Below, one piece after another: positions 27,299-36,462 of a stretch of 64,000 nucleotides of DNA. The stretch comes from an uncultured Pelagibacteraceae bacterium. Its GTDB lineage: Bacteria > Pseudomonadota > Alphaproteobacteria > Pelagibacterales > AG-422-B15. Both the position numbers and the translations under genes were made by a program. The notes beneath the pieces were generated by a model. The model was not told where the DNA came from, searched no databases, and saw only the letters and a program-made list of their open reading frames with translations. The DNA is taken from positions 73,609-137,608 of the forward strand of contig CACCND010000002.1 of the NCBI GenBank assembly GCA_902547315.1, given 5' to 3'. How positions within the stretch are numbered: position 1 is the first letter of the stretch; every line of letters begins with the position of its first letter.

Positions 27299-28183
27299 CT
27301 ACTGCTGTCTAAATGCAGCGTCTACTGTATTTTTTAATAAACATGCAATTGTCATAGGGCCCACGCCACCTGGTACTGGTGTAATCGCCGAAGCTACACT
27401 AAATACATCATCATAATCTACATCGCCAACTAGTTTTGTTTTTCCGGGCTTATCTGGGTGGTCTACTCGATTAATTCCAACATCAATTACTACAGCTCCT
27501 TCTTTAATCCAATCTTTTTTGACCATTAAAGGACGCCCAACAGCAGCAACAACAATATCAGCTTGTTTTGTGATTTTTTCAATATTTTTGGTTTTCGAAT
27601 GAACAATTGTAACAGTACATGACTCTTCAAGTAATAGTTGTGCCATTGGTTTGCCTACAATATTAGATCTTCCAATGATTACAGCGTGCATCCCTTTCAA
27701 ATCAGCAATACTTTTTTTTAGCATTAAGTAACACCCAAGGGGTGTGCAAGGTGTAAAGGTTTTACTCAACAAATCACCTCCTATTGAGTTTCTTCCAACA
27801 TTTATCGCATGAAATCCATCAGAATCCTTTACTGGATCAATTGCATCGATAATAGCTCTTGAGTCAATGTGTGATGGAAGTGGCAATTGTACAAGAATTC
27901 CATTTACTTTTTGATCATTGTTAAGTTTATCAATTAGTTCCAAAAGCTTTTCTTCAGATACTGAGATGTCAAGAAAATAATCCTCAACATCCATTCCTAT
28001 CTCTTTAGCTATTTTTGACTTTGTATTTACGTAAACTTGACTTGCTGCGTCTTCACCAACAAGTACAACAGCAAGGGTTGGCGTTTTATTAAATTTATTT
28101 TTAAATTCTTTAACTTTAATAGCAGTTTCAGCTCTAAGATCAGCTGCAATTACTTTACCATCAATAATTTTTGTATCAGACAT
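27299..28183 (-). CDS. folD: bifunctional methylenetetrahydrofolate dehydrogenase/cyclohydrolase
   Basis: One-carbon enzyme giving 10-formyl-THF and NADPH. Catalytic Y51 and K55 (YVNTKSK), [13 protein letters not shown] near 95-107, NADP-binding [15 protein letters not shown] near 170, and [12 protein letters not shown] at the C-terminus. 294 residues, typical size. It is convergent with argG (1-base gap) and two bases after the YggT gene. Its 10-formyl-THF would serve the PurH step encoded at 43955. Confidence 0.97.
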   Translation of the reverse strand: MSDTKIIDGKVIAADLRAETAIKVKEFKNKFNKTPTLAVVLVGEDAASQVYVNTKSKIAKEIGMDVEDYFLDISVSEEKLLELIDKLNNDQKVNGILVQLPLPSHIDSRAIIDAIDPVKDSDGFHAINVGRNSIGGDLLSKTFTPCTPLGCYLMLKKSIADLKGMHAVIIGRSNIVGKPMAQLLLEESCTVTIVHSKTKNIEKITKQADIVVAAVGRPLMVKKDWIKEGAVVIDVGINRVDHPDKPGKTKLVGDVDYDDVFSVASAITPVPGGVGPMTIACLLKNTVDAAFRQQ

Positions 28184-28185
28184 TC

Positions 28186-28479
28186 TTAGATTGGAAATCC
28201 TGCATAAAAGTACTCGTAAAGTAAGTTTCTTATAAAGTAAAGTATCAGAATTAGGACAACTGGTGATATATCAATTCCTCCTAAATTAGGAAGAAAGTTT
28301 CTTATTGGGTTAAGGAGTGGGTCCGTCAATCTTTTTGTTCCAAAATAGATAGCAATAATAATTCTATTTTGAGTATTAAAAATACTCATAGCAAGAAGCC
28401 AACTGAATATGACATTAATAATCAAAACCCAGGTATAAAGATTAATAATTTGATCAAAAAGGATTATGACTGAGTTCAT
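28186..28479 (-). CDS. YggT family membrane protein
   Basis: A 97-residue protein with two hydrophobic segments flanking [28 protein letters not shown], the diagnostic YggT stretch. The family is linked to osmotic stress and cell division (YlmG) but has no fixed biochemical role. It overlaps the preceding amidotransferase by 4 bases and lies two bases before folD. Confidence 0.93.
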   Translation of the reverse strand: MNSVIILFDQIINLYTWVLIINVIFSWLLAMSIFNTQNRIIIAIYFGTKRLTDPLLNPIRNFLPNLGGIDISPVVLILILYFIRNLLYEYFYAGFPI

Positions 28480-29171
28480 GATTTATCTGTAAGAAAATAA
28501 TTATCTAGAAAAGAGTCTAACCACATATTGATTTTTTTTCCATGACTAAGTCGTTGCTGCATTTGATAATGACGTTTTTGTGCTCCTTTTTCTCTAAGCA
28601 TGTACCCAGCAAAATACAGCCATCTTAAGTGCATTTTGAGGTTCACCTCAGGATGAAATTGTATACCAACGGCGTTTTTGTAATTAAAAGCTTGCTGTGG
28701 AAATGTCTCACCTAAAGCTAAAATCTCACAGGATGTTGGAACAGTGAACCCTTCCTTATGCCACTGGAAAAATGTTTTTTGATTTTGAAAAATTTTGTGT
28801 CCATTGCCAGTTGGCTTAATGTCATAAAAACCTATTTCATATTGACGATCTTTCGCACGTTGCACAGTTCCTCCTAAATTTTTTGCTAGCATTTGTGCAC
28901 CTAAGCAAATACCAAGAAAAGGTTTATTTGAAGACAATACGTTTGAAATCCAATTAATTTCGTACTTAATATAATCTAAATTATCATTAGCACTCGGAGG
29001 TCCACCATAAATTACTGCAACATCATGGTCGTTCATAGATTGAGGCAACTTTTCACCCATAACAGGCCGTCGTACATCAAGTTCATATCCTCTTTCGATC
29101 AACTTTAATCCTACATCACCTGTGCTCGATCGAGGTTGGTGAACTATCATTAATGCTTTTTTTATTTTCAT
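28476..29171 (-). CDS. class I glutamine amidotransferase-like protein
   Basis: A 231-residue stand-alone GATase1 domain. Catalytic triad visible: C89 in LGICLGAQM, H173 and E175 in IQFHPEVN. The N-terminus MKIKKALMIVHQPRSSTGDVG resembles GMP-synthase-like glutaminases of the YfeJ kind, which may hydrolyse gamma-glutamyl compounds; the substrate cannot be named. It is followed by YggT (4-base overlap) and preceded by an SDR (16-base gap). Confidence 0.85.
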   Translation of the reverse strand: MKIKKALMIVHQPRSSTGDVGLKLIERGYELDVRRPVMGEKLPQSMNDHDVAVIYGGPPSANDNLDYIKYEINWISNVLSSNKPFLGICLGAQMLAKNLGGTVQRAKDRQYEIGFYDIKPTGNGHKIFQNQKTFFQWHKEGFTVPTSCEILALGETFPQQAFNYKNAVGIQFHPEVNLKMHLRWLYFAGYMLREKGAQKRHYQMQQRLSHGKKINMWLDSFLDNYFLTDKS

Positions 29172-29187
29172 AGTCTCAAGAATGAAA

Positions 29188-29958
29188 CTACATTGCGCTT
29201 AATCCGCCATCAAGTAAAATTTCTGTTCCTGTCATAAATTTGCTTTCATCAGATGCAAGATATAAAATTGCATATGATACATCATCTGTGTCACCAATTT
29301 TATTCATAGGGATTTGTCTAGAAAGCTTAGCAACAGCTTTTTCCTCTCCAAATGCTTGTTTCAAAGGATCAAGTATTGGCGTATCAATAAACGCTGGATG
29401 AACTGAATTACACCTAACATCGTAGCCTTTTTTAGCACAATAAAGAGCTACCGATTTACTTAAAAGTCGAACACCAGCTTTTGAAGAATTATAAGCAGCG
29501 GTATTCCAGCCAGCTACAATGCCAGAAATTGATGAAATATTGATTATAGATCCTTTACCTTTTTTACTCATAAGAGGAATTGAATATTTGCAACCAAGAA
29601 ATACACTATCTAAATTTACTTGGTGAACTTTTTTCCATATTTCAAAATCAGTTGATACAATATCTGCACCTAATGAAATACCTGCACTATTCACAAGAAT
29701 ATCAAGTTGCCCATAACTATTCTCCACTTCATCTAATATATTATTCCAAGACTCTTCATCTGAAACATCTTGCACTAAAGTACTAAATTGTGAATTACTA
29801 AAATCGCTTAATCTCTCAGGCATAGACTCAATAACATCTCTATTTATGTCCGTAAGTATAACTTTAGCACCTTCATGCATCATTTTAACGGCTGCAGCAT
29901 AACCAAGCCCTGAAGCAGCTCCAGTGATTAATGCAACTTTACCTTCTACGCGTCCCAT
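29188..29958 (-). CDS. short-chain dehydrogenase/reductase
   Basis: Classical SDR of 256 residues: TGAASGLG at 12-19, NSAG near 89, N114, S142, Y155 and K159 (YNSSKAG), and the C-terminal GTEILLDGG. LTDINRD after the second strand suggests NAD preference. It overlaps the YCF48-like gene by one base, so it is likely coupled to the exported-protein cluster upstream. Its substrate is unknown. Confidence 0.9.
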   Translation of the reverse strand: MGRVEGKVALITGAASGLGYAAAVKMMHEGAKVILTDINRDVIESMPERLSDFSNSQFSTLVQDVSDEESWNNILDEVENSYGQLDILVNSAGISLGADIVSTDFEIWKKVHQVNLDSVFLGCKYSIPLMSKKGKGSIINISSISGIVAGWNTAAYNSSKAGVRLLSKSVALYCAKKGYDVRCNSVHPAFIDTPILDPLKQAFGEEKAVAKLSRQIPMNKIGDTDDVSYAILYLASDESKFMTGTEILLDGGLSAM

Positions 29959-31091
29959 TAACTTAAGTCTACTTTATAATAACTATCTTGTGATGTAGAA
30001 TTCTCAGAGGTGAAATTGTCAAAACACTCGATCATACTGTGCTTTCTAAAACCATTTTCACCAGCAATCAAAAATTCTTCGTTCCCTAAATAAACTATAG
30101 AAGTATTGCTTAATCTATCAGATCTAACACAAGTTTCGATCACCCTTTTTTTAAATAAATCTATAACCGTGACAGTACCACCATTTCCACTTATGGCTAT
30201 GCGGCCATCTTCCATCAAAACCGCATTAGTAAGACTATTTTTTACACCGATATTAGTATATTCAAATGTAAATACCTTGCAGTCCCCAACATAGTAACCG
30301 CTCTCAAAGCACTCTAAACCTGTATGTTTATCTAATGGTGGTTCTTCAAGGTTGGGATCAAGCTCATTAGCAATGATTATATTTCCAGACATGCCCAATA
30401 ATAAATATAAACCAACATCTGCTTTTATACCTGACCACAGAGAACCAAAATAGCCAGAGTCGATAGTCATCCATGTAAGACCCTTATCAGGGGATAGATA
30501 AAACTTACCAAGCTCGCCAACAGCAAATCCTTCATTTGCTGTAGATTTTCTCCAGAGTTGCGGATCACTAAAAACATAATTTAGATGCGGTTGGTATTCG
30601 TCATCCGTCACGAATAAATAACCCCAGTTTTTTCCTCCATCTTGAGTTCTAAGTGAGAGAGAAAAAGCCCCTAATGCGATTCCTACATTTTCGTCATACA
30701 TGTGAATTGACAAAAGAGGTGCATCAAAACCTTCATCTTGAAATTGTACGACCCAATTAAGACCCCCATCGTTTGAATGAAGAATTGTTGCATCATGCCC
30801 ACTTGCCCAACACATATTCTTAGTCGGACAGCTTATGTCTGTCAGTGTGTTATCATAAGGCATCACATCAGACTGAATCCAAGTTTCACCGCTATCGTCA
30901 GAAAAGATAGCTAAGCCATGAACACCGACTGCATAGACACGATTATCAACTTTTTCCATTGCATTTATAAGTGCTTTACTCGCAAGTTCAGATTTCATAG
31001 CTAAACCTGTACCGTAATTAAAGTTTACAGCATAATTAGGCAGGATTGATAGAAGCAAAATTGCAACTAATGATGAGAGAAAAGATTTCAT
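29958..31091 (-). CDS. YCF48/BNR-repeat periplasmic protein
   Basis: A 377-residue protein with a signal peptide (about 1-21) and repeated BNR/Asp-box units: FSDDSGETWIQSD, HSNDGGLNWVVQF, RTQDGGKNWGYLF and LSPDKGLTWMTI, spaced roughly 45-60 residues as in a beta-propeller. Related to the photosystem II factor YCF48, but this organism shows no photosynthesis genes here. In other proteobacteria such proteins occur beside DUF1329 and DUF1302, as here. Function unknown. It sits after a terminator-like hairpin following DUF1329, so part of its expression may depend on read-through. Confidence 0.85.
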   Translation of the reverse strand: MKSFLSSLVAILLLSILPNYAVNFNYGTGLAMKSELASKALINAMEKVDNRVYAVGVHGLAIFSDDSGETWIQSDVMPYDNTLTDISCPTKNMCWASGHDATILHSNDGGLNWVVQFQDEGFDAPLLSIHMYDENVGIALGAFSLSLRTQDGGKNWGYLFVTDDEYQPHLNYVFSDPQLWRKSTANEGFAVGELGKFYLSPDKGLTWMTIDSGYFGSLWSGIKADVGLYLLLGMSGNIIIANELDPNLEEPPLDKHTGLECFESGYYVGDCKVFTFEYTNIGVKNSLTNAVLMEDGRIAISGNGGTVTVIDLFKKRVIETCVRSDRLSNTSIVYLGNEEFLIAGENGFRKHSMIECFDNFTSENSTSQDSYYKVDLS

Positions 31092-31106
31092 ATGAATTTA
31101 AAAATT

Positions 31107-31139
31107 AAAACCCGACTTAAAAAAATCAAGTCGGGTTTT
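31107..31139 (-). terminator. intrinsic terminator after DUF1329 gene
   Basis: Perfect 12-bp stem AAAACCCGACTT/AAGTCGGGTTTT with a 9-base A-rich loop, 26 bases past the DUF1329 stop on the minus strand. T-runs follow on both strands. It would limit transcription into the YCF48-like gene. Confidence 0.8.
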
Positions 31140-31164
31140 TAATAAATTAGTCTAATCTTGAAGA

Positions 31165-32373
31165 CTATCTTGCGTAACGTCTTAATCCGTCTGGAGTATA
31201 GAAGTTAGCTGGCTTTTCCTCACCATTATAAATAGTCTGTGTAGGAGCAATTGCTTCACCTAGAAGTTCTGTTCCTGAGTAAGTTCTTGTAGCGAAGTCG
31301 TATGTAAATGAACCTTGAAGATTACATACTGTGTCACCTACTCCACCAAGGCCAGTTATGGTTGAAGTATGAGAATGTCTCATAAGCTCATTATTACCAT
31401 CAAACATGTCATGCAAGGCAAGCTGATAATAATCATCATCCATAAAATAGAAAGTTCTCGAAGCATATAAATGTCTTGCACCAGGTCTCAATGTTGCGTG
31501 AACAATATGAACATCTCTTTCCTCATATCTAACATAATCAGGATTTAAATGACTTCTTGTATGAGTTACATCTACCGCATTTTCTGCAAGAGCTGTATTG
31601 TTGAATGGCACTAACATTTTTTTAACACCTTCATACTTCCAATCATATCTATCTTGAGCGCCATTAAAGCCTGCAAATTGGTCTACAGTTACAATACCGC
31701 CACCAGCAGTAGTCAAAGTATCATATGTAATATCAGGTGCTCTTCTTACTCTTCTTGTAGCAGGGTTATATTGCCATGCCTTACGAGGTTGCAGGTAACT
31801 ATCAATAAAGTCATGAACTAGTGTGACCGTTCCTGCCGTTCTTGGAGGCCCTAAGTTTTTCTGCATAAATAATGCATATAAATTGTTATCTGCATACATT
31901 TGCTTTGTGTTAGGATTTCTTGGAAGAGAAATATTAGTTTCTTGTTGACCAAGTATTATTGTTCCATCAGCCTGAACATTAGTTGATGTTTGAACCCTGT
32001 AAACAGCGGACACATGACTAGCTGTCATCCTAAAATTCCAAACAAAATGTTGTGGATGGGAAGGATTAGGAAAAGGGACCTGTCCAGCATTAGGAACTTC
32101 AAACCCCTCGTTGTCATTAACCATGGTTCCGTTAGCCTGAGATATTGCGGCAATAGCCGGATCTAATTCGCAAGCAGGGCTGCTTTCATAGACATCCATA
32201 CGATAGGTGTCTGGATAAGCGGCAAACATATTAATTTGACCTGCGGACAGCATATCAGTGTACTCGTTTACATTTGCGCTTGTAACAGAATATTTAATGT
32301 GCCCATCAGCATAGCTTAATGTTGTAAAACCAAAGACAGCTATGACAGTGATTAAAAGACTTCTTATATTCAT
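31165..32373 (-). CDS. DUF1329 family exported protein
   Basis: A 402-residue exported protein with a signal peptide (about 1-22, ...LSYADG). The body fits DUF1329, a LolB/LolA-like beta fold: KAWQYNPATRRVRRAPDITYDT near 195-216 is the family's most recognisable stretch, with NTALAENAVDVTHTR and ERDVHIVHATLRPGARH later. It is always seen beside DUF1302 outer-membrane proteins; the pair is thought to move hydrophobic compounds across the envelope, often with an RND pump. It has an AAGGAA Shine-Dalgarno and lies 20 bases after DUF1302. Confidence 0.88.
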   Translation of the reverse strand: MNIRSLLITVIAVFGFTTLSYADGHIKYSVTSANVNEYTDMLSAGQINMFAAYPDTYRMDVYESSPACELDPAIAAISQANGTMVNDNEGFEVPNAGQVPFPNPSHPQHFVWNFRMTASHVSAVYRVQTSTNVQADGTIILGQQETNISLPRNPNTKQMYADNNLYALFMQKNLGPPRTAGTVTLVHDFIDSYLQPRKAWQYNPATRRVRRAPDITYDTLTTAGGGIVTVDQFAGFNGAQDRYDWKYEGVKKMLVPFNNTALAENAVDVTHTRSHLNPDYVRYEERDVHIVHATLRPGARHLYASRTFYFMDDDYYQLALHDMFDGNNELMRHSHTSTITGLGGVGDTVCNLQGSFTYDFATRTYSGTELLGEAIAPTQTIYNGEEKPANFYTPDGLRRYAR

Positions 32374-32393
32374 TTTATTTTTCCTTCCCTAAA

Positions 32394-35300
32394 TTAAAAT
32401 GCGTATGAAACATTGGCTGAAATATAATCCCTGTCAAACGCCAGGTTGTCCATTTCATCACCCATTTGATTTATATAATTAACTCCAACAGAGACATCGC
32501 CTTTGCTCAAGTTTCCGCTGAGAGATAGTGTTTGTTTTCCTGGGACAAATCCACCCATTGAACTTGGTCCATAACCTTTGATGTCATGAGACCATACAAA
32601 CGACGGTGTGAATGTCCAAGTTGTATTTGCAACGTTATTGTATGTTGCAGATCCAATAATACGATAAGTCCATGCATTGTTATCCGCATTATTTTTACTT
32701 TCACAATAACTTCCGTTACCAAACAATGGGTCAGTTTGACTAGATCCAAGGTGACTTGCGGCATCTAATGCTCTAGTTGCATTGAAGGAAGTTCCACCTT
32801 CTGTTACACCACCACATTTAACGCCACCAACACCATCACGGTATCCACCTCTAGCAACAGCCATCGTGTCGGTTAGATCTGGAACGTAAACTAAGCCAAC
32901 TTCCGTCAATAAAACAGAAGTATCTGCACCCAATGAAGCAGTGACTGGGTGTGAAGCTGAGAATGAAGTAGTTGTTCCAACCGTTGCAGTCCAGACATCA
33001 TATTCCCAGTAAGGAGTTGTGTAATAATCACCTGCAGCAACAGTTGCTAATGAAATAGCAGGTAGGGACGATCTCTTAAATGTTTTAATTGCACCCACGA
33101 CATCAGACCATTCTTTAGAACTATCTCCAGTAGCAGTTCTGTATTTACTTACAGAGAGATTTTGTGCAGCACATCCTACAGCAACAGCAGTGTCTAATGC
33201 AGATAAAGTTGTAATGTCAGCTACAAGTTTAGTTGCGGCCTGAGCTTGAGCTTTCGTTCCGCCACTTCTTAATTTTTCAGCAGCAACGCACGCTCCTCTG
33301 ATTGACTGAGCTACTCCAATTGAAAGTAGGTTAGTTGTACCAGCCGCATCACTTAATTGCTGACCTTGATCAGTTCCATCAGTTGCAAGAGGAAAATCTG
33401 GTCTATAAGTAAGTTCAGCTTGCACCGTAGTTGATCCAAAGTTCGTATTAGCACTTACACCAAGAACTTGAAGGTTTTCAGGGTAAACAAAATCATACTC
33501 TGCCATATTCAATGGAGTAACCGCAGCACCAAGTAAGGCTGCTGCAGCTGCTTGAGTTGCAGCAGTATCAAACTGTTCACCTGTTGCTTCTGTTGCACCA
33601 GCGTTGCCAGCACATTTAGATGCATCATGATACAGCTTGCCATTTATGTTTGTATAATTGTAGTAGTTAAGTGCACTATTTTTCTTTGCAGAGCTCCACG
33701 CAAAGTTAGATTTAGTAGCAGCAGTTCCACCATACAACTTGTTTACAGCAGCCGGGTTCTGATAAGCTCCACAACCTGCTTCACTGTATGCAATGTTTGC
33801 AAGAGCTGAGGCTGTTCTTAATAAAGCAACTGTCTCAGATGCTGTAAAAGTAAGTTCAGTATTATTATCACCTGTACCGTTCTCACCTAGACCTGAGTCA
33901 AGTCTGTATTGACCAGCAGCAAACGATCCTGCAGCGTTTTCAGCACCGATACCGCAACCACCAGCTGCTGTACAACCAGCTGCAAGAGTTAAGTATCCTA
34001 ATAAGTCACCAGCATGAATCCCGCCTTGACCTTTGAGCCTTAAGTAAGGTGTTTTACTATCGTATTGAGCAAAGTAAAAACCAAGATCAACACCAGTTCC
34101 AACATTGTCTAAATAAGTTCTTAGCGCTAAACCAAATTGGCCCTCACCATCAGCATACTTATGTACACCGCCCTCGGCATCAAGAGCACCAGTTTTACGA
34201 CCTTGTTTTCGCGTATATTCATCCCAAGAAGCGTAACCAGCTAAAACTCCCGTAATACCAGCATTGGTTGAACCATAACCAAGTAAACCAATTGTTTGAA
34301 CATCACCAGAGCTACCACCAATACTACCGGCACCTGCAGCAGCACCACCAAGTGCAGCTGATTTAATTATAAATGCATTCTTGTTTGTACTAGCACCAAT
34401 TGTTTTGAAAGCTTGCTCAAACAAATACATGTCTGTATTTTGTTTTCCAGCTGTAGTTTGTGCATATTCAATTGCACTCTGAGTACAGCCTAATCCTGCA
34501 GAAACAGCATTTAGATAGCTACATGCAGTTGCTCGTGATTGACTATTTCCAGAATAAGCAGAAGTGAATACTAAACGATCACCTTTTACTACTTCGTTAC
34601 CGAAGTAAGTTCCAGCTTCGTCTACTTCAACATGTGTCTCACCCGATTGGATGTATGCTTCGTATGACCATCCACCATCTAAGAAACCAGCTATTGTTAG
34701 TTGGTTTGCTGGTACAAGAGCTTCTTTAATTGAAGCACCAGGTACTCTTAGCTTGGTTAAATCAATTGCATTTGTAGTAAGTCCATTCATACCAATCGGA
34801 ATAAAAGTAGACTCACCCCAGTTAGTTACATGACGACCAAGTGTGACCGTTGCGTCTATTTCATCAATATCCGCAACAATGTAAGCGTCGAGTAAATCGA
34901 TATTTGTTTCAATGTTATCTAATGCATCATTGGTGAAGGGTGCCCAAAGAGGATTAGTAAAACTTGTTATAGGATTGTATGCTCCAACAAAAGATAATTT
35001 AACATCAACACCAGCACCTGTTGTGCCCATGATTTCTGAATAAACTCTTGTTGTTGAATCGAAAATATCACCGCCATCAAAGTTCATATTTCCATCATTC
35101 GCATTTGAAGAGATTAATTTTCTCATTGGACCAGAAGTAGTGTCAGGAGTATTTCCATAACCGTCAGTGTATTGTTTAGCACATCCGAATCCATCATCGT
35201 TATATGGTCCAGCAAGATCTCCGTACTTTGAATTATTTAATGCGATAGTTGTATCGTCTAAATCAACCGAACCAGGTTCAGATAAACAGTTTCTATCTAG

Positions 35301-35441
35301 TCGAATTGAAAGACCTGTTGTTACAGTTGTATTCACCGTTCCATTGAATCCAGGCATGCTGAATTCAGCTGCATTTGCAAAATAGGTTCCGCCCAATGCA
35401 AATACTAAGGAAGCAATTATAGTTTTTAATTTTGATGGCAT
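32394..35441 (-). CDS. DUF1302 family outer-membrane protein, unusually long
   Basis: Signal peptide (MPSKLKTIIASLVFALGGTYFANAA), then EFSMPGFNGTVNTTVTTGLSIRL, the usual DUF1302 opening, and LGRHVTNWGESTFIP near 202-216, a family signature. The C-terminal part alternates beta strands and ends in Phe (ISANVSYAF), as in outer-membrane barrels. Its 1015 residues exceed the usual 500-700; the extra length lies in Ala/Gly/Thr-rich central segments holding most of its 12 Cys, which occur in close pairs and may be disulfides in surface loops. It precedes DUF1329 and has a strong GAGGGGG ribosome-binding site. Its role in transport is inferred from the family. Confidence 0.85.
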   Translation of the reverse strand: MPSKLKTIIASLVFALGGTYFANAAEFSMPGFNGTVNTTVTTGLSIRLDRNCLSEPGSVDLDDTTIALNNSKYGDLAGPYNDDGFGCAKQYTDGYGNTPDTTSGPMRKLISSNANDGNMNFDGGDIFDSTTRVYSEIMGTTGAGVDVKLSFVGAYNPITSFTNPLWAPFTNDALDNIETNIDLLDAYIVADIDEIDATVTLGRHVTNWGESTFIPIGMNGLTTNAIDLTKLRVPGASIKEALVPANQLTIAGFLDGGWSYEAYIQSGETHVEVDEAGTYFGNEVVKGDRLVFTSAYSGNSQSRATACSYLNAVSAGLGCTQSAIEYAQTTAGKQNTDMYLFEQAFKTIGASTNKNAFIIKSAALGGAAAGAGSIGGSSGDVQTIGLLGYGSTNAGITGVLAGYASWDEYTRKQGRKTGALDAEGGVHKYADGEGQFGLALRTYLDNVGTGVDLGFYFAQYDSKTPYLRLKGQGGIHAGDLLGYLTLAAGCTAAGGCGIGAENAAGSFAAGQYRLDSGLGENGTGDNNTELTFTASETVALLRTASALANIAYSEAGCGAYQNPAAVNKLYGGTAATKSNFAWSSAKKNSALNYYNYTNINGKLYHDASKCAGNAGATEATGEQFDTAATQAAAAALLGAAVTPLNMAEYDFVYPENLQVLGVSANTNFGSTTVQAELTYRPDFPLATDGTDQGQQLSDAAGTTNLLSIGVAQSIRGACVAAEKLRSGGTKAQAQAATKLVADITTLSALDTAVAVGCAAQNLSVSKYRTATGDSSKEWSDVVGAIKTFKRSSLPAISLATVAAGDYYTTPYWEYDVWTATVGTTTSFSASHPVTASLGADTSVLLTEVGLVYVPDLTDTMAVARGGYRDGVGGVKCGGVTEGGTSFNATRALDAASHLGSSQTDPLFGNGSYCESKNNADNNAWTYRIIGSATYNNVANTTWTFTPSFVWSHDIKGYGPSSMGGFVPGKQTLSLSGNLSKGDVSVGVNYINQMGDEMDNLAFDRDYISANVSYAF

Positions 35442-35751
35442 ATTTTCCCCCTCGAAAAAATATTATTCATTAATTATAAAGTTCATGTATCTAATATGAC
35501 ACATGTTACTCGCTCTTCATGAACGAATTAATCATATTTGACTTAATTTATGGATTTTAGTCAAGGCTTTAAATAGCTAATAAGTCTGATTAATCTTTAA
35601 TTAATATTCTTTTATATTAAGCTAGATATGGAAAAAAAGCCTTTTTTTCGTACTTTTTTCATTAATAGTTTGTTTTAATCATTACATTAATAATGTATGA
35701 GGAATATTTATAACTAAAAAACCTCTAAGAATGTTGCACTTTTACCACAAC
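35442..35751. other. 310-base intergenic region before DUF1302
   Basis: No gene seen. It holds the DUF1302 ribosome-binding site (GAGGGGG, minus strand, 35447-35453), a promoter candidate inside an inverted repeat (35536-35564), an A7/T7 hairpin near 35631-35650 that could be a weak hemD terminator, and a 15-base palindrome with one central base, TACATTA/TAATGTA, at 35683-35697. The region is very AT-rich. Confidence 0.6.
35536..35564 (-). promoter_or_regulatory. candidate DUF1302 promoter
   Basis: On the minus strand TTGACT (35559-35564) and TCAAAT (35536-35541) are 17 bases apart, giving a leader of roughly 88 bases. The same TTGACT is mirrored on the plus strand (35538-35543), so the promoter lies in an inverted repeat with 6-base arms and a 15-base spacer, a possible operator. 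Confidence 0.42.
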
Positions 35752-36462
35752 TTACAATTTAATTAACTTATCTATCATTGATTTCTCGTCTGGTTTTTTT
35801 GCTATAAACACATTTCCGTACCCATTATCTAAAATGTAATCGCCTATATTTTTACTCATACAAACAAATGTAAGATTATTGTTTTTATTTAACCCAGAAT
35901 TCAGAAGCAGTTTAATGAAAAATTCTGCATTTTTTTTTGAATAAATTAATATCGTGTCAATTTTTTTGGATCTCAACAAGTTTTTAGTTTGGACATCAAA
36001 TTTTTTCTTGTAATGAGTTCTATAAACCGTTCTTACATTCACCGCATAATTTAAATTCTCAAGTTTATAAATAAAGTGCTTATTAGTTATTGAACCAGTT
36101 AAATATTCAATACCCCTAAACATTTTAGCAAACTTATTTCTTTTTGAGGACAAATAACTATACATTTGCTGACTGTTAGAAGATGTATGAAGAATATTAT
36201 TATAGCCGTATGTAATTAATTTTTTTTTTGAAGAATTGCCGATTACACAGAGTGGCAGACCAAGTTTAATATGTCTTGCATTTATCAAAGCTTCAGCAGC
36301 TCTTGGACTTGAGATAAGACAAAGAAATTTTGATGAAACAGGCTCTATATTTTTTTTTATTATAATATTACTTAAAGTATTTATATGCACCAAATAACCT
36401 TTTTGCTGAAGCTTATTTTTTAATTTTAAAGATTCAGTTTTTGGGCGAGTAATCAAAATCAT
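35752..36462 (-). CDS. hemD: uroporphyrinogen-III synthase
   Basis: Closes and inverts ring D of hydroxymethylbilane in haem synthesis. HemD is poorly conserved; the call rests on position after hemC, length (236 residues) and pattern: MILITRPKTESLKLKNKLQQKGY at the start, FLCLISSPRAAEAL near 55 and the two-domain repeat with IYSKKNAEFFIKLL near 175. The ATG at 36462 overlaps hemC by 29 bases; a start eight codons upstream is also open. Very rich in Lys and Asn. Confidence 0.8.
   Translation of the reverse strand: MILITRPKTESLKLKNKLQQKGYLVHINTLSNIIIKKNIEPVSSKFLCLISSPRAAEALINARHIKLGLPLCVIGNSSKKKLITYGYNNILHTSSNSQQMYSYLSSKRNKFAKMFRGIEYLTGSITNKHFIYKLENLNYAVNVRTVYRTHYKKKFDVQTKNLLRSKKIDTILIYSKKNAEFFIKLLLNSGLNKNNNLTFVCMSKNIGDYILDNGYGNVFIAKKPDEKSMIDKLIKL

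Noticed and set aside
32507-34833. Several open frames within DUF1302
   Set aside because: They are low-complexity shadows of an Ala/Gly/Thr-rich coding sequence.
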